A DNA stretch of 50,749 nt. Origin: Terriglobia bacterium (GTDB lineage Bacteria > Acidobacteriota > Terriglobia > UBA7540). The stretch spans positions 1-50,749 of the forward strand of contig JAIQEZ010000017.1 in NCBI GenBank assembly GCA_020073545.1, read 5' to 3'. Under the pieces are notes generated by a model that was not told the origin of the DNA, did not search any database, and was given only the letters and a program-made list of their open reading frames with translations. Both the position numbers and the translations under genes were made by a program. Below, one piece after another: positions 1 through 8,215 of the stretch. Every line of letters starts with the position of its first letter. The stretch's first letter is position 1.

Positions 1-1663
1 CCGATTTCGCGGGCGATGACCAGAGACCGTTCGTGTAACTCGGTGGCGCGGCGGGGTTCGCCCAATTGCCTGCAGGCAATGCCCAGGTTGCCCAGCACGT
101 TGCCCTCCCCGCGCCGGTCGCCAATCTCGCGGAGGACCGTGAGGCCTTGCTGGTGGTACTCGATGGCGCGGCGGGTCTCGCCCAAAGCCGCATAGGCCAA
201 GCCCAGGTTGCCCAGATGCGCGCCTTCAGCGGCGCGATTCTTCAAGCGCCGGGCCGCAGCTAGCGCCGCCTCCAGCCACCGATCCGCTCGCGCGGGTGTT
301 GGCGGAGGGCAAGGCAGTACACGCCAGCGTCCGGATAGGCACTGCACAATCGGGCCGCTCGCTCATCTTCCCCAGCGCGCGATGCCGCCCTCGCCTGTCC
401 CGCTTGAATGTTGGCCCACTCGCGATCGAATAGATCCACTGCCTGCTTCACGGCGTTCCCACCCTGCTTGTAGAGCCGATCAGTTTCCCAGAGGACGCTC
501 AGACAATGCGCGGCGTGGCGGCGCTCGGCTTCGATGCCTTCCACGGAGGTGAGGCGTGCATGGGCAAAGTCCCGCACGAGGTCGTGCAGTTTGTACCTCC
601 TGGCAGCCTCATTCCATTCGAGCAGGCTGTGCGTCACAAGCTCGCCCAGCGTTTCGCGTGCCGGGTCGAGTCCCATCTCCCAAACCGCCGCCGCGCCGTC
701 AACCCAAAATGTCTCAGGAAAGGCTGCCAGTCTCGCGAACCGCCTCTGCAAATCGGGGCCGAGCAGGTCATAGCTCAAGGCTAGCGATGCTTCAACGCTT
801 TGGTTCTTGGTCGGATCCTGCAATTCAAGTCGCCTGCGGGCGTCGTTCAACCACCGGGTATAGTCCGCTGGATCCAAGTCCCCTTTCGCTTTCAAAGCAC
901 TGGCCGCCGCTCGCAAGGCCAGCGGCAGATAGTCACAGAGCCGCGCGATTTCGTCGGCGTGGGCGATGATGGCGCGAGTCCGTGCGTCCGCTGTTGGGAG
1001 CGCTCCGCGCTCCCGAGGGAGCCCAGAGGGCTCCCCTACTGCGGCAGCCGACCGACACGCAATGGTGAGCAGCAGCTTGCGCGCCTCAGCGGGCGAGAGA
1101 GTATCCAGACTCCTGGCCTCGAGCCCTGGCAGCGTGAAGTGCCAGCGCGAGGTGACGAGCAAGAGACACCCGGCGGGCGGCAGGAGCGGCATGACCTGCG
1201 CTGCGTCACGAGCGCTGTCCATCAGCAAAATGGCGCAGTGGCCGTGCAGCACGGGATGATAGAGCGGGCTTAACTGCGCCTCTTCCTCAGGGAGCTTGGC
1301 CTCAGGGCTATAGGCGCGAATCACGTGCGCCATAGCCTGGGCGGGCGTGAGCGGCTGAGGGCTCGTCCCTTTCAGATCGAGATAGAACTGCGCGTCCCGG
1401 TAGCGCTCGGTGAGCCGCTCGGCGAGCACCAGCGCCAGCGCCGTCTTGCCTACGCCCCCCATGCCTTGCAGGCCGGAGATGACTGTCCCCTTCTCGATCC
1501 TGCTCAGGATTTCGTCGATTTCCCGTTTGCGGCCGGTGAAATCCCCGGGCGGCGGAGGGAGTTGATGCAGAGCCGTGGCGGTGGGCGGCGCGACCTCAAC
1601 ATGTTGCTCGACGCGGATGTCACGCCCGGCGTGAAGCTCGCTCGCCTGGATTCCTGGGATCAC
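1..1663 (-). pseudogene. STAND NTPase (NB-ARC plus TPR), frameshifted, runs off left edge
   Basis: Predicted signal-transduction ATPase of the STAND class. From the GTG start at 1663 it shows a P-loop (GMGGVGKTA, residues 67-75), a Walker B strand (AILLMD, about 145-150), a sensor strand (LLVTSR, about 168-173) and a CDYLPLALR motif typical of NB-ARC/AP-ATPases, then a winged-helix-like region. That frame stops at 260. In another minus frame, from about 283 down to base 1, the sequence continues as TPR units (WLEAALAAARRL, then two repeats containing LGNLG). Losing one base near 279-285 explains the break, so this is either a real frameshift or an assembly error. Residues encoded around 990-1040 are a palindromic insert. 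Its upstream neighbour is a small membrane protein 26 bp away on the same strand. STAND proteins act as regulators or defence sensors; the specific role here is unknown. Confidence 0.8.
996..1039 (-). repeat. Tandem GTAG-footed hairpins inside the STAND ORF
   Basis: Two perfect hairpins stand side by side: arms 996-1003/1007-1014 (GGGAGCGC, loop TCC) and arms 1017-1024/1028-1035 (GGGAGCCC, loop AGA), bounded by CTAC at 1036-1039 (GTAG on the minus strand). This is REP architecture. The insert keeps the reading frame and encodes an extra segment around SAAAVGEPSG. Confidence 0.75.
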
Positions 1664-1689
1664 CGCCCCGCCCCCGGCCGAACCGGGGG

Positions 1690-2001
1690 TCAGACTTTTG
1701 GGCCGCTGCCTTGTGGCGTCTCAGACGAAACCTCGATGTCGCCCGCGGCTTCGACTTTCCGGATGTCAGCTCCGCGCCCGGTTCTGTCCTGCGCCTTCAC
1801 GCCCCCACTGTGGCTCCTCGCATCTTCGATCTTCACACCGGGAGCGGGCGTGGAACTCTCATTCGAGGCATCGACGCTCAACTCTGTCCCGGGCGGGCCC
1901 TTGATGCGCACCTTGGCACGGCGTTTGTAAACCACAAAAGCAAATATGGCCACCAGCGCGAAAACGACAACCACGAGAACGAGCATCGTGGGATGGTCCA
2001 T
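1690..2001 (-). CDS. Small membrane protein upstream of the STAND gene
   Basis: A 103-residue protein with an N-terminal transmembrane helix (about residues 6-24, MLVLVVVVFALVAIFAF) followed by KRR, so the charged tail is probably cytoplasmic. The tail holds two short strand-like stretches (DARSHSGGVKAQD and ADIRKVEAAGDIEVSSE) resembling the AGRDIRVEQHVEV start of the neighbouring STAND protein, which suggests that the two proteins share a small structural motif. The ATG at 2001 has a purine-rich site (AAGGGGATAGAG) in front. It ends 26 bp before the STAND start, so the two are probably co-transcribed. I do not recognise the family. A role as membrane anchor or partner of the ATPase is inference only. 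Confidence 0.65.
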   Translation of the reverse strand: MDHPTMLVLVVVVFALVAIFAFVVYKRRAKVRIKGPPGTELSVDASNESSTPAPGVKIEDARSHSGGVKAQDRTGRGADIRKVEAAGDIEVSSETPQGSGPKV

Positions 2002-2213
2002 ACTCTATCCCCTTCCCGGCTCTGGTCGGCGCGCTGCGAACAGCTCAGTAGCAATTCTCGAGCGCACATTTCAGGAGGACCAACTACCAGTTGTTGACGA
2101 GAAGATTACCACAGCCAGCCTGAAGTTGCGAACTCGCCTTGGGCAAGCCACTGGCGGGCTGACGCACCCCCCTGGGCCGCGGGACGCAAGATCGGCGTGA
2201 CGTCACCCGGGTT

Positions 2214-2299
2214 CGACCCTTTCAGGGTCGGACCTTGTGGGGGGCGCGTTTTCCGGGGGCGTTGCCCCCGGCTATTTTATCGATCCCCTGCGGGGATCG
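2214..2299. repeat. Triple-hairpin repeat element
   Basis: Arms 2214-2220/2224-2230, 2253-2260/2264-2271 and 2281-2288/2292-2299, with loops TTC, GTT and TGC. The regular three-base loops suggest a composite mobile palindromic repeat rather than a terminator, because no T-run follows. Confidence 0.6.
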
Positions 2300-2511
2300 C
2301 GGAGGAAAGCGCCAACCGTAGCCACCCCCGGCTTCAAGGTCCCGGAGGGTGTGGAGTATGCACCAGCAGGCTGCGTGGTCGGGGGACGTTCAAGAGCAAG
2401 AGAGGATGCTGAGCGGCGAGACGTGGGGCCCCGAACGAGCACGCGCGCAGTCCCAGGTCCATCGAGAGTGTCAATATATGCAGTGAGCATACCGCGCCTG
2501 GAAGTGTCTGC

Positions 2512-2541
2512 TTGACTTGCCGCCTATCCGAGTCATAGATT
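2512..2541 (+). promoter_or_regulatory. Putative sigma70 promoter, near-leaderless
   Basis: TTGACT at 2512-2517, an 18-base spacer, and TAGATT at 2536-2541. The ATG of the following SDR gene is at 2549, only 7 bases after the -10 box, so transcription would start at or next to the start codon. Confidence 0.45.
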
Positions 2542-2548
2542 TCGGAGC

Positions 2549-3577
2549 ATGCCGGATTTGATTCAGTCTGAAGCCGAACTGGAAGACTTGCTCTCCACGC
2601 CGAGCCCGGAAGACATCGCGCTCTTTCGCGAGTTGGAAGGCGACCTGCTGATTATCGGGGTGGCCGGCAAGATGGGTCCCAGCTTGGCGCGTCGCGTCGC
2701 GCGTGCCGCGCAGGCCGCCGGTGTAAAGAAGCGCATCGTGGGTGTCTCCAGATTTTCCAACCCTGCGGTGGAGCGTTTCCTTCAGCAAGCGGGAGTCGAA
2801 ACCCTGCGGGCGGATTTGCTGGATTCCAGCTCATTCGCCACCCTGCCCGACGCTCCGAACGTAATCTTCATGGCGGGGCGGAAGTTCGGCTCGACGGGCG
2901 CGGAGAGCCTGACCTGGGCGATGAATGCTTACCTGCCGGCGCTCGTCGCCGAGCGGTATCACCACTCCCGAATCGTTGCCTTCTCGAGCGGCAATGTCTA
3001 TCCGCTCGTGCCCATAGTCTCGGGAGGCGCCACCGAAGAGACCGCACCTGAGCCGCTCGGCGAGTACGCGCAGTCGGTGCTGGCGCGGGAGCGCCTGTTC
3101 GAACACTTTTCACGCTGCCACGACACGCCGGTCGCATTGCTGCGGCTGAACTACGCGACCGACCTCCGTTACGGTGTGCTGCTCGATATCGGCCGCAAGG
3201 TGTTCGAGGGCCGCAGCGTTGATGTCAGCATGGGAGCCGTCAACGTGATCTGGCAAGGCGATGCCAATTCCGTAGCGCTGCGAAGCCTTGCCCACTGCCA
3301 GTCGCCGCCCTTGATCTTGAACTTGACCGGGCCGGAGGCGCTCTCAATCCGAGCTGTGGCCAAGCGCTTCGGCGAATCCTTCGGCCAAGAGCCGATTCTG
3401 GAAGGTCAGGAGGCATCCACGGCCCTGCTCAGCAACGCCGGTCGTTGTCATCGCCTGTTTGGCTTCCCCTCCGTGACTGCGGATCAGATGATTACGTGGA
3501 CGGCGCACTGGATCAAGATGGGCGGTGCGACCCTCAACAAGCCCACGCATTTCGAAACACGGGACGGAAGATTTTAA
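2549..3577 (+). CDS. Atypical NAD(P)-binding SDR (epimerase/dehydratase-like)
   Basis: A 342-residue extended short-chain dehydrogenase/reductase-like protein. A Rossmann fold is indicated by the strand LLIIGVAGKMGP (residues about 33-44, a GxxGxxG-like turn), by ADLLD after strand 3, and by an AFSSGNVYP segment corresponding to the catalytic Ser/Thr strand. At the usual YxxxK position there is YAQSV, so the canonical lysine is absent and classical epimerase chemistry is doubtful. It is probably an NAD-dependent sugar or sugar-nucleotide enzyme, but the substrate cannot be read from sequence. The stop TAA (3575-3577) overlaps an ATG at 3577. The Gfo/Idh/MocA oxidoreductase downstream was probably its direct operon neighbour before a GIY-YIG cassette inserted between them. 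Confidence 0.82.
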   Translation: MPDLIQSEAELEDLLSTPSPEDIALFRELEGDLLIIGVAGKMGPSLARRVARAAQAAGVKKRIVGVSRFSNPAVERFLQQAGVETLRADLLDSSSFATLPDAPNVIFMAGRKFGSTGAESLTWAMNAYLPALVAERYHHSRIVAFSSGNVYPLVPIVSGGATEETAPEPLGEYAQSVLARERLFEHFSRCHDTPVALLRLNYATDLRYGVLLDIGRKVFEGRSVDVSMGAVNVIWQGDANSVALRSLAHCQSPPLILNLTGPEALSIRAVAKRFGESFGQEPILEGQEASTALLSNAGRCHRLFGFPSVTADQMITWTAHWIKMGGATLNKPTHFETRDGRF

Positions 3578-3884
3578 TGCCGTTCCAACCTATTGGGCCC
3601 ATGTTCTACACTTACGTTCTATTGAGCCGGAAGGACGGTCGATGGTATACGGGGTCGACGGGGGACCTCAAGGCTCGGGTCGAGGACCACTCGAAAGGGC
3701 GCGTGCAGTCCACACGACACCGGCGCCCGCTGGAGCTGGTCTACTACGAAGCCTGTCGGGCCGAGGACGACGCGAGGACGCGAGAGCGATACCTAAAAAC
3801 AGGCAGAGGGAAAAAGTATCTTCGGCAAAGGCTTCGAGTTTGGCTCCAGGAAAGCGTATCGAAATAGTTGGAACGGCACTAATG
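3577..3884. mobile_element. GIY-YIG one-gene cassette bounded by inverted repeats
   Basis: Left repeat TGCCGTTCCAAC-C-TATT (3578-3594) and right repeat AATAGTTGGAACGGCA (3863-3878) are inverted copies, 12 bp perfect plus 4 more after a one-base gap. Only the GIY-YIG gene lies between them, and its stop codon is inside the right repeat. TAATG occurs at both outer edges (3575-3579 and 3880-3884). Removing one copy plus the insert would leave TAATG, a stop/start overlap joining the SDR and the oxidoreductase genes. Confidence 0.6.
3601..3867 (+). CDS. GIY-YIG nuclease domain protein (UPF0213-like)
   Basis: An 88-residue single-domain GIY-YIG protein. It shows YTYVLLSRKDGRWYTGSTGDL (the first motif spaced as Y-V-L ... 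Y-T-G), then the conserved Arg of DLKARVEDH, followed by RPLELVYYEA and the Glu/Arg-rich RERYLKTGRGKKYLR. The family cleaves DNA or acts as a structure-dependent nuclease; the small single-domain members are mostly uncharacterised. I chose the ATG at 3601 because family members begin just before this strand. An alternative ATG at 3577 overlaps the SDR stop and has GGAAG upstream, giving eight more residues encoded by the left repeat. The gene sits inside inverted repeats and may be the mobility function of the cassette. Confidence 0.85.
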   Translation: MFYTYVLLSRKDGRWYTGSTGDLKARVEDHSKGRVQSTRHRRPLELVYYEACRAEDDARTRERYLKTGRGKKYLRQRLRVWLQESVSK

Positions 3885-4946
3885 ACACCAGGCAAACATC
3901 TTTCCGTGGGTTTTCTGGGCCTCAGCCATCTGCATCCGCCGAGTTACATGAACCTGTTCCAGGCCATCCCCGAGACTGCGGTGACGGCTGCTGCTGACGC
4001 CCATCCCGCCGTCCTGGAGGGCTTCGTCAAAGACTTTTCCGTGCGTGGCTACGCCGACTGGCGGGAATTGCTCGACCAGGAACGGTTGGACCTGGCAGTG
4101 ATCTTCCTTCCCCACGCCGATTGTCCCGACGCCGCCGTAGCCTGCGCCGCGCGGGGCGTGCACGTGCTGGTGGAAAAACCCATGGCCGCCAGCACCGAGG
4201 GCGTGCGCCGCATGATCGCCGTGGCCGAGAAGGCCGGCGTGATCCTCTCGACGCCTTACACTTGGCGTTACCACCCCGTCGCCAGGCACATGAAGAAGCT
4301 CGTTGAGGAAGGGGTCGCGGGCCGCATCGTGGGCTGCGAAGGCCGCTGGGCGGCGGGCCGTCTCTCACGCTACGTGGAGGGAAACGCTGGCTGGATGCTC
4401 GAGAAAGCGCGGAGCGGCGGCGGACCCATGTGCAACCTGGGCGTCCACTGGATCGACCTCTACCGCTGGCTGCTTGCTGATGAAGTCGTGGAAGTGATGG
4501 GCAAGACCGTGCGCGTCAACGAGCAGTACGACATCGAAGACAATTCCTTTGCGCTTTTGACTTTCTCTCGCGGAACCGTGCTCGCCCTCGACATCAGCTA
4601 CACCGTGCCGGGCTCTTACCCTTTTGGCCGTGACCTCTACCTCGCCTTGCGCGGCACCGCCGGCGTGCTTTCCTGGAGCGTCTCATTTGAGGGCGTCAAG
4701 GAGCGCTTGTTCGTGTGCAGCGACTCCGGCGAGTACTCCCAGCCCGCTCGCCAGCACCTCGATTTTGAACTCCCGCCGCAGCGCGGTTACGGAGGCGTCA
4801 TGGGGCATCGCTTCCTCTCGGACTTGGTGGAGTCGGTCCGCACGGACAAGCCACCCGCCATCACCGGACATGACGGTCTGAAAGCCCTGGAAGTTGTCGA
4901 GGCCATCTATCAATCGGCGGAGAGTGGCCGGAGTGTAAGACTGTGA
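3882..4946 (+). CDS. Gfo/Idh/MocA family oxidoreductase
   Basis: A 354-residue NAD(P)-dependent oxidoreductase. The N-terminal nucleotide-binding fold starts with VGFLGLSHLHP (residues 9-19), followed by the family EKP motif (LVEKPM, 96-101). The C-terminal alpha/beta domain has GVHWIDLYRW, matching the G-x-H-x-x-D active-site helix. Members oxidise or reduce sugars, inositols or biliverdin; the SDR upstream and the GH35 beta-galactosidase downstream point to sugar catabolism. The ATG at 3882 lies four bases after the right inverted repeat of the GIY-YIG cassette and has no clear ribosome-binding site of its own, consistent with translation formerly coupled to the SDR gene. Confidence 0.88.
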   Translation: MTPGKHLSVGFLGLSHLHPPSYMNLFQAIPETAVTAAADAHPAVLEGFVKDFSVRGYADWRELLDQERLDLAVIFLPHADCPDAAVACAARGVHVLVEKPMAASTEGVRRMIAVAEKAGVILSTPYTWRYHPVARHMKKLVEEGVAGRIVGCEGRWAAGRLSRYVEGNAGWMLEKARSGGGPMCNLGVHWIDLYRWLLADEVVEVMGKTVRVNEQYDIEDNSFALLTFSRGTVLALDISYTVPGSYPFGRDLYLALRGTAGVLSWSVSFEGVKERLFVCSDSGEYSQPARQHLDFELPPQRGYGGVMGHRFLSDLVESVRTDKPPAITGHDGLKALEVVEAIYQSAESGRSVRL

Positions 4947-5125
4947 GCGCTGCGAAAGCGCCAGGCGCGGGTGAAGAGCACACCTTTTAATCAGCAGGCC
5001 TCGGCTCTTCCTCCGGCAGAGCTCGGGCTTCCTTCTGCCACCCGCTTCCTTTCGCCGTCGAAGAGCCGACGACTCTTTCGCAGCGGATTGGCGCAACAAC
5101 TCCACGCAACTGCCTCGGAGCGATC

Positions 5126-7642
5126 ATGAAGCGCAAACACATCACGATAATGGTTGCTGGCACCTTACTCCTGCTCGGCCGCGAATGGGCAAACCCGATC
5201 CCGCAGACCGCGGACATCATCACGATTGACGCGAGCCGGCCTGCGCCTCCCCCGCAAACGGGAAATCTTCGGCTGGGAGGGAAATCACCCAGCGGCCATG
5301 AGTTGGGGGTCAATAGCCAATACCTGACGCTGGCTGGTGCCCCGTGGCTTCCGATCATGGGCGAGTTCCATTTTTCGCGCTATCCGGAGCAGGGCTGGGA
5401 AGACGAGCTTGTGAAAATGCAGGCGGGCGGAATTCAGATTGTCGTCACGTACGTCTTCTGGATTCACCAGGAAGAGGTCGAGGGCCAGTTTGATTGGTCG
5501 GGACGGCGCAATCTTCGCCGCTTCATCGAACTTTGCCGCGCTCACGGGTTGTACGCGTTCGTGCGCATTGGACCCTGGGCCCACGGCGAGTGCCGCAATG
5601 GCGGATTTCCTGACTGGCTCATTCAAAAGTGCCCCAAACTCAGGACCAATGACCCGTGTTACCTCGGTTACGTCCGCCGCTATTTCGGAGAGATCGGCAA
5701 GCAACTGCAGGGATTGTTCTGGAAAGACGGCGGGCCGATCATCGGCGTCCAACTCGAGAACGAATACCTGGAGCACGGAGTGGGGGCGGGCGAAGGGCAC
5801 ATCGCTGAACTCAAAAGGCTGGCCCTGGAAGCTGGTGTGGATGCACCCCTCTTTACAGTCACCGGCTGGGGCGGCCCGGAGTTTCCCCCGCGGGAGGTTA
5901 TTCCGGTCTTTGGCGGGTATCCGGATGCATTTTGGGAGACCAGCCCGTGCACCCTGCCTCCCAGCGTGAACTATTTCTTCAACCTGACGCGCGACGACGG
6001 CGCGATCGGGGCAGACCTGCGGCCTCTGCGGCCGGCCCTTTCGCACCTGGAAGATTATCCGTTTCTGACCGCCGAACTAGGTGGCGGCATGGAAACCAGT
6101 TACCACCGCCGCCCCCTGATCAGCGCCGATGACGTGGGGGCGCTCGCCCTCGCGAAACTGGGTTCGGGCGCCAACCTGCTCGGTTATTACATGTATCACG
6201 GAGGGATGAACCCGGAAGGAAAGCTGAGTACCCTACAGGAGTCGCAAGCAACCGGCTATCCCAACGACCTTCCGGTGATTTCTTATGACTTCCAGGCGCC
6301 GCTCGGCGAGTTTGGACAGGTGCGGCCTTCCTACGGCGCGCTGAAGGTTCTGCACCTGTTCTTGCATGATTTCGGGGGCGACCTCGCTCCGACGACCCCG
6401 TTCCAACCCGCGGTTACGCCGGCCAGCATCTACGATACCCAGACTCCGCGAGTCATCGCCCGTGTCAAAGGAGATCAGGGCTTCGTCTTCGTCAGCAATT
6501 ACCAGCGCGACTATCCCCTGCCCGATCGCCATGACTTCCAGGTGGCGCTGAAACTTGCCTCGGAAACCGTGACGGTGCCTCGAAAGCCTACAGTGGTTCC
6601 CGCTGGCGCCTACTTGATCTGGCCGGTGAACCTGAACCTGGACGGAATTCTCATGAAATACGCCACGGCGCAGCTCCTGTGCAGAGTCGCGACCGCGGAC
6701 GCCGACCAATACTTCTTCTTCGCTTGGCCGGGAATCGAGCCGGAGTTTGCAGTGGACGCGCAAAGCACCGCTCGGCTGGAGGCTCGCACGGGTGAGAAGT
6801 CCCGCGAGGAAGGAACCATCTATGTCCGTGGCATGACGCCGGGAACGAACGCCGCACTGGAAATGCGCTCCCCAAGCGGTAGAGCCGTGAACATTGTGGT
6901 CTTGACTCGGCAGCAGGCGGAGGAGTGCTACAAGTTCTCGCTCGCGGGCCGTGAACATGTTCTGCTGTCGCCTGCGGACGTTTTCTTCGACGCACAAGCG
7001 CTGCACGTTCGCTCGCGCACGGCGAGTCAACTGTCCTTTTCCATCTTCCCCCCTCTGGAGCGTGCCCCGGAAGCTTCTGTGCCTCTGCGGCCGGCCCGGC
7101 CCGACGGCGCCTTCGTGAAATACTCCGCGGCGTTGGCGCCCAAGGTCATCCCTGTGCAATGCGCGGAAGTCCATGGTCTGCGTCCCTTAGGTCCGGTGAA
7201 GATGGGCCAGCACGCTGCGCTCGCTCCGACGGACGCGGACTTCGACCAAGCCGGAGAGTGGCGCATTGCCGTGCCTGAAAACGCACTCAAGAGCCTGAGC
7301 AATCTGTATCTCAGGATCCAGTACGTGGGCGACGTCGGACGCCTCTCGAGCGGCGGCCAGTTGCTCGATGATAACTTCTATAACGGCAGCGTTTGGGAGG
7401 TTGGGTTGAAGCCCTTCGGCGACACTGCCTTGGGCCGAGAGCTCACCTTGAAGATCTACCCGCTGCGGAAGGGTGCTCCGGTTTATTTGCCGAAAGACGC
7501 CTGGCCGCCCTTCCCGCCCAGCGGCGAAGTCGCCCAAATACGCAGCGCTACTCTCGCTCCAGAATATGAGCTGGTCGTCAAGATAGGTGCGACGCCACCC
7601 CGAGAGATGGAGAGGCCTGCGGAATCGCAGCGGAGCCACTAA
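5126..7642 (+). CDS. Exported GH35-like beta-galactosidase
   Basis: An 838-residue glycoside hydrolase of family 35. The N-terminal MKRKHITIMVAGTLLLLG is a signal peptide. The (beta/alpha)8 domain has GEFHFSRYP (79-87), VRIGPWAHGECRNGG (146-160), the GGPIIGVQLENEY signature (202-214) carrying the acid/base glutamate, and TAELGGGME (315-323) with the likely nucleophile Glu317. The C-terminal half is beta-rich accessory sequence. GH35 enzymes release beta-linked galactose from plant or microbial polysaccharides in the periplasm or outside the cell. It follows the oxidoreductase by 179 bp on the same strand. The start ATG follows GGAGCG by a few bases. Confidence 0.9.
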   Translation: MKRKHITIMVAGTLLLLGREWANPIPQTADIITIDASRPAPPPQTGNLRLGGKSPSGHELGVNSQYLTLAGAPWLPIMGEFHFSRYPEQGWEDELVKMQAGGIQIVVTYVFWIHQEEVEGQFDWSGRRNLRRFIELCRAHGLYAFVRIGPWAHGECRNGGFPDWLIQKCPKLRTNDPCYLGYVRRYFGEIGKQLQGLFWKDGGPIIGVQLENEYLEHGVGAGEGHIAELKRLALEAGVDAPLFTVTGWGGPEFPPREVIPVFGGYPDAFWETSPCTLPPSVNYFFNLTRDDGAIGADLRPLRPALSHLEDYPFLTAELGGGMETSYHRRPLISADDVGALALAKLGSGANLLGYYMYHGGMNPEGKLSTLQESQATGYPNDLPVISYDFQAPLGEFGQVRPSYGALKVLHLFLHDFGGDLAPTTPFQPAVTPASIYDTQTPRVIARVKGDQGFVFVSNYQRDYPLPDRHDFQVALKLASETVTVPRKPTVVPAGAYLIWPVNLNLDGILMKYATAQLLCRVATADADQYFFFAWPGIEPEFAVDAQSTARLEARTGEKSREEGTIYVRGMTPGTNAALEMRSPSGRAVNIVVLTRQQAEECYKFSLAGREHVLLSPADVFFDAQALHVRSRTASQLSFSIFPPLERAPEASVPLRPARPDGAFVKYSAALAPKVIPVQCAEVHGLRPLGPVKMGQHAALAPTDADFDQAGEWRIAVPENALKSLSNLYLRIQYVGDVGRLSSGGQLLDDNFYNGSVWEVGLKPFGDTALGRELTLKIYPLRKGAPVYLPKDAWPPFPPSGEVAQIRSATLAPEYELVVKIGATPPREMERPAESQRSH

Positions 7643-7714
7643 CCAGGGGTCCACCTCCGACCGACGATCCCGTAGGACGGCACTGGGCTGCCCCCTCAGG
7701 AAGGGAGTGTTGGA

Positions 7715-8215
7715 ATGAACACCAAGCGCTTCGCGATTTTCGTTGCCAAAATAATCGCCGCACAAGTGACCACCTACTTTCTGGCGGGGGTGGTCTTTTA
7801 TCCGTTGCTCACCAAACCCTACTATGTGGGACCGAATCCCATCTTTGCCATTTTCCTGCGCACGGAAGCCGATCAGGCGTTGTGGCCACACGTAGTGAAT
7901 TGGTTCCTGCCGGCCGAAATCTTGCGCGGGTTCCTCATCGCTGCGGTTTTCTATCCATTGTACGACGTCCTGAAGGGGTGGCCTTTCCTGAAACGACTTT
8001 TCTATGTCGCCAGTCTCTATTTGGTCCTGGGCTTCTGGGCGGCGAGCGTCCCTGCTCCCGGCACCATTGAAGGCATGGTCTTTATGCGGCCATTCATTAC
8101 GCCTGAGGTCCATCTCCGTGTCCAGCCGGAGATGATCTTACAAAGTCTGGCCTTGGCGTTGTTCATCGCCGGAGCCATGATGGAACCGAAGATGCCGGCG
8201 CACCCGGTCTCGTGA
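7715..8215 (+). CDS. Small integral membrane protein, function unknown
   Basis: 166 residues with about four hydrophobic helices: residues 8-30 (VAKIIAAQVTTYFLAGVVF), 68-85 (ILRGFLIAAVFYPLYDV), 95-112 (LFYVASLYLVLGFWAAS) and 143-156 (LQSLALALFIAGAM). No catalytic motif is visible and I do not recognise the family. The ATG at 7715 has a strong AGGAAGGGAG ribosome-binding site. It stands alone between the GH35 gene and carbonic anhydrase. A copy of the cassette inverted repeat lies 62 bp after its stop. Confidence 0.75.
   Translation: MNTKRFAIFVAKIIAAQVTTYFLAGVVFYPLLTKPYYVGPNPIFAIFLRTEADQALWPHVVNWFLPAEILRGFLIAAVFYPLYDVLKGWPFLKRLFYVASLYLVLGFWAASVPAPGTIEGMVFMRPFITPEVHLRVQPEMILQSLALALFIAGAMMEPKMPAHPVS

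Larger units (their letters stand above)
2002..2548. other. Intergenic region with three consecutive hairpins
   Basis: No convincing gene. It holds three perfect stems, each with a 3-base loop: 2214-2230 (CGACCCT arms), 2253-2271 (CCGGGGGC arms) and 2281-2299 (CGATCCCC arms), followed by further C/G-rich sequence up to about 2420. The right end contains the promoter of the next gene. Confidence 0.6.

Noticed and set aside
2197-2515. Short plus frames over the triple hairpin
   Set aside because: Translation is dictated by palindromes; no start signal or conserved domain.
7187-8113. 308-codon minus-strand frame
   Set aside because: Shadow of the GH35 3' end and the membrane protein gene on the plus strand.
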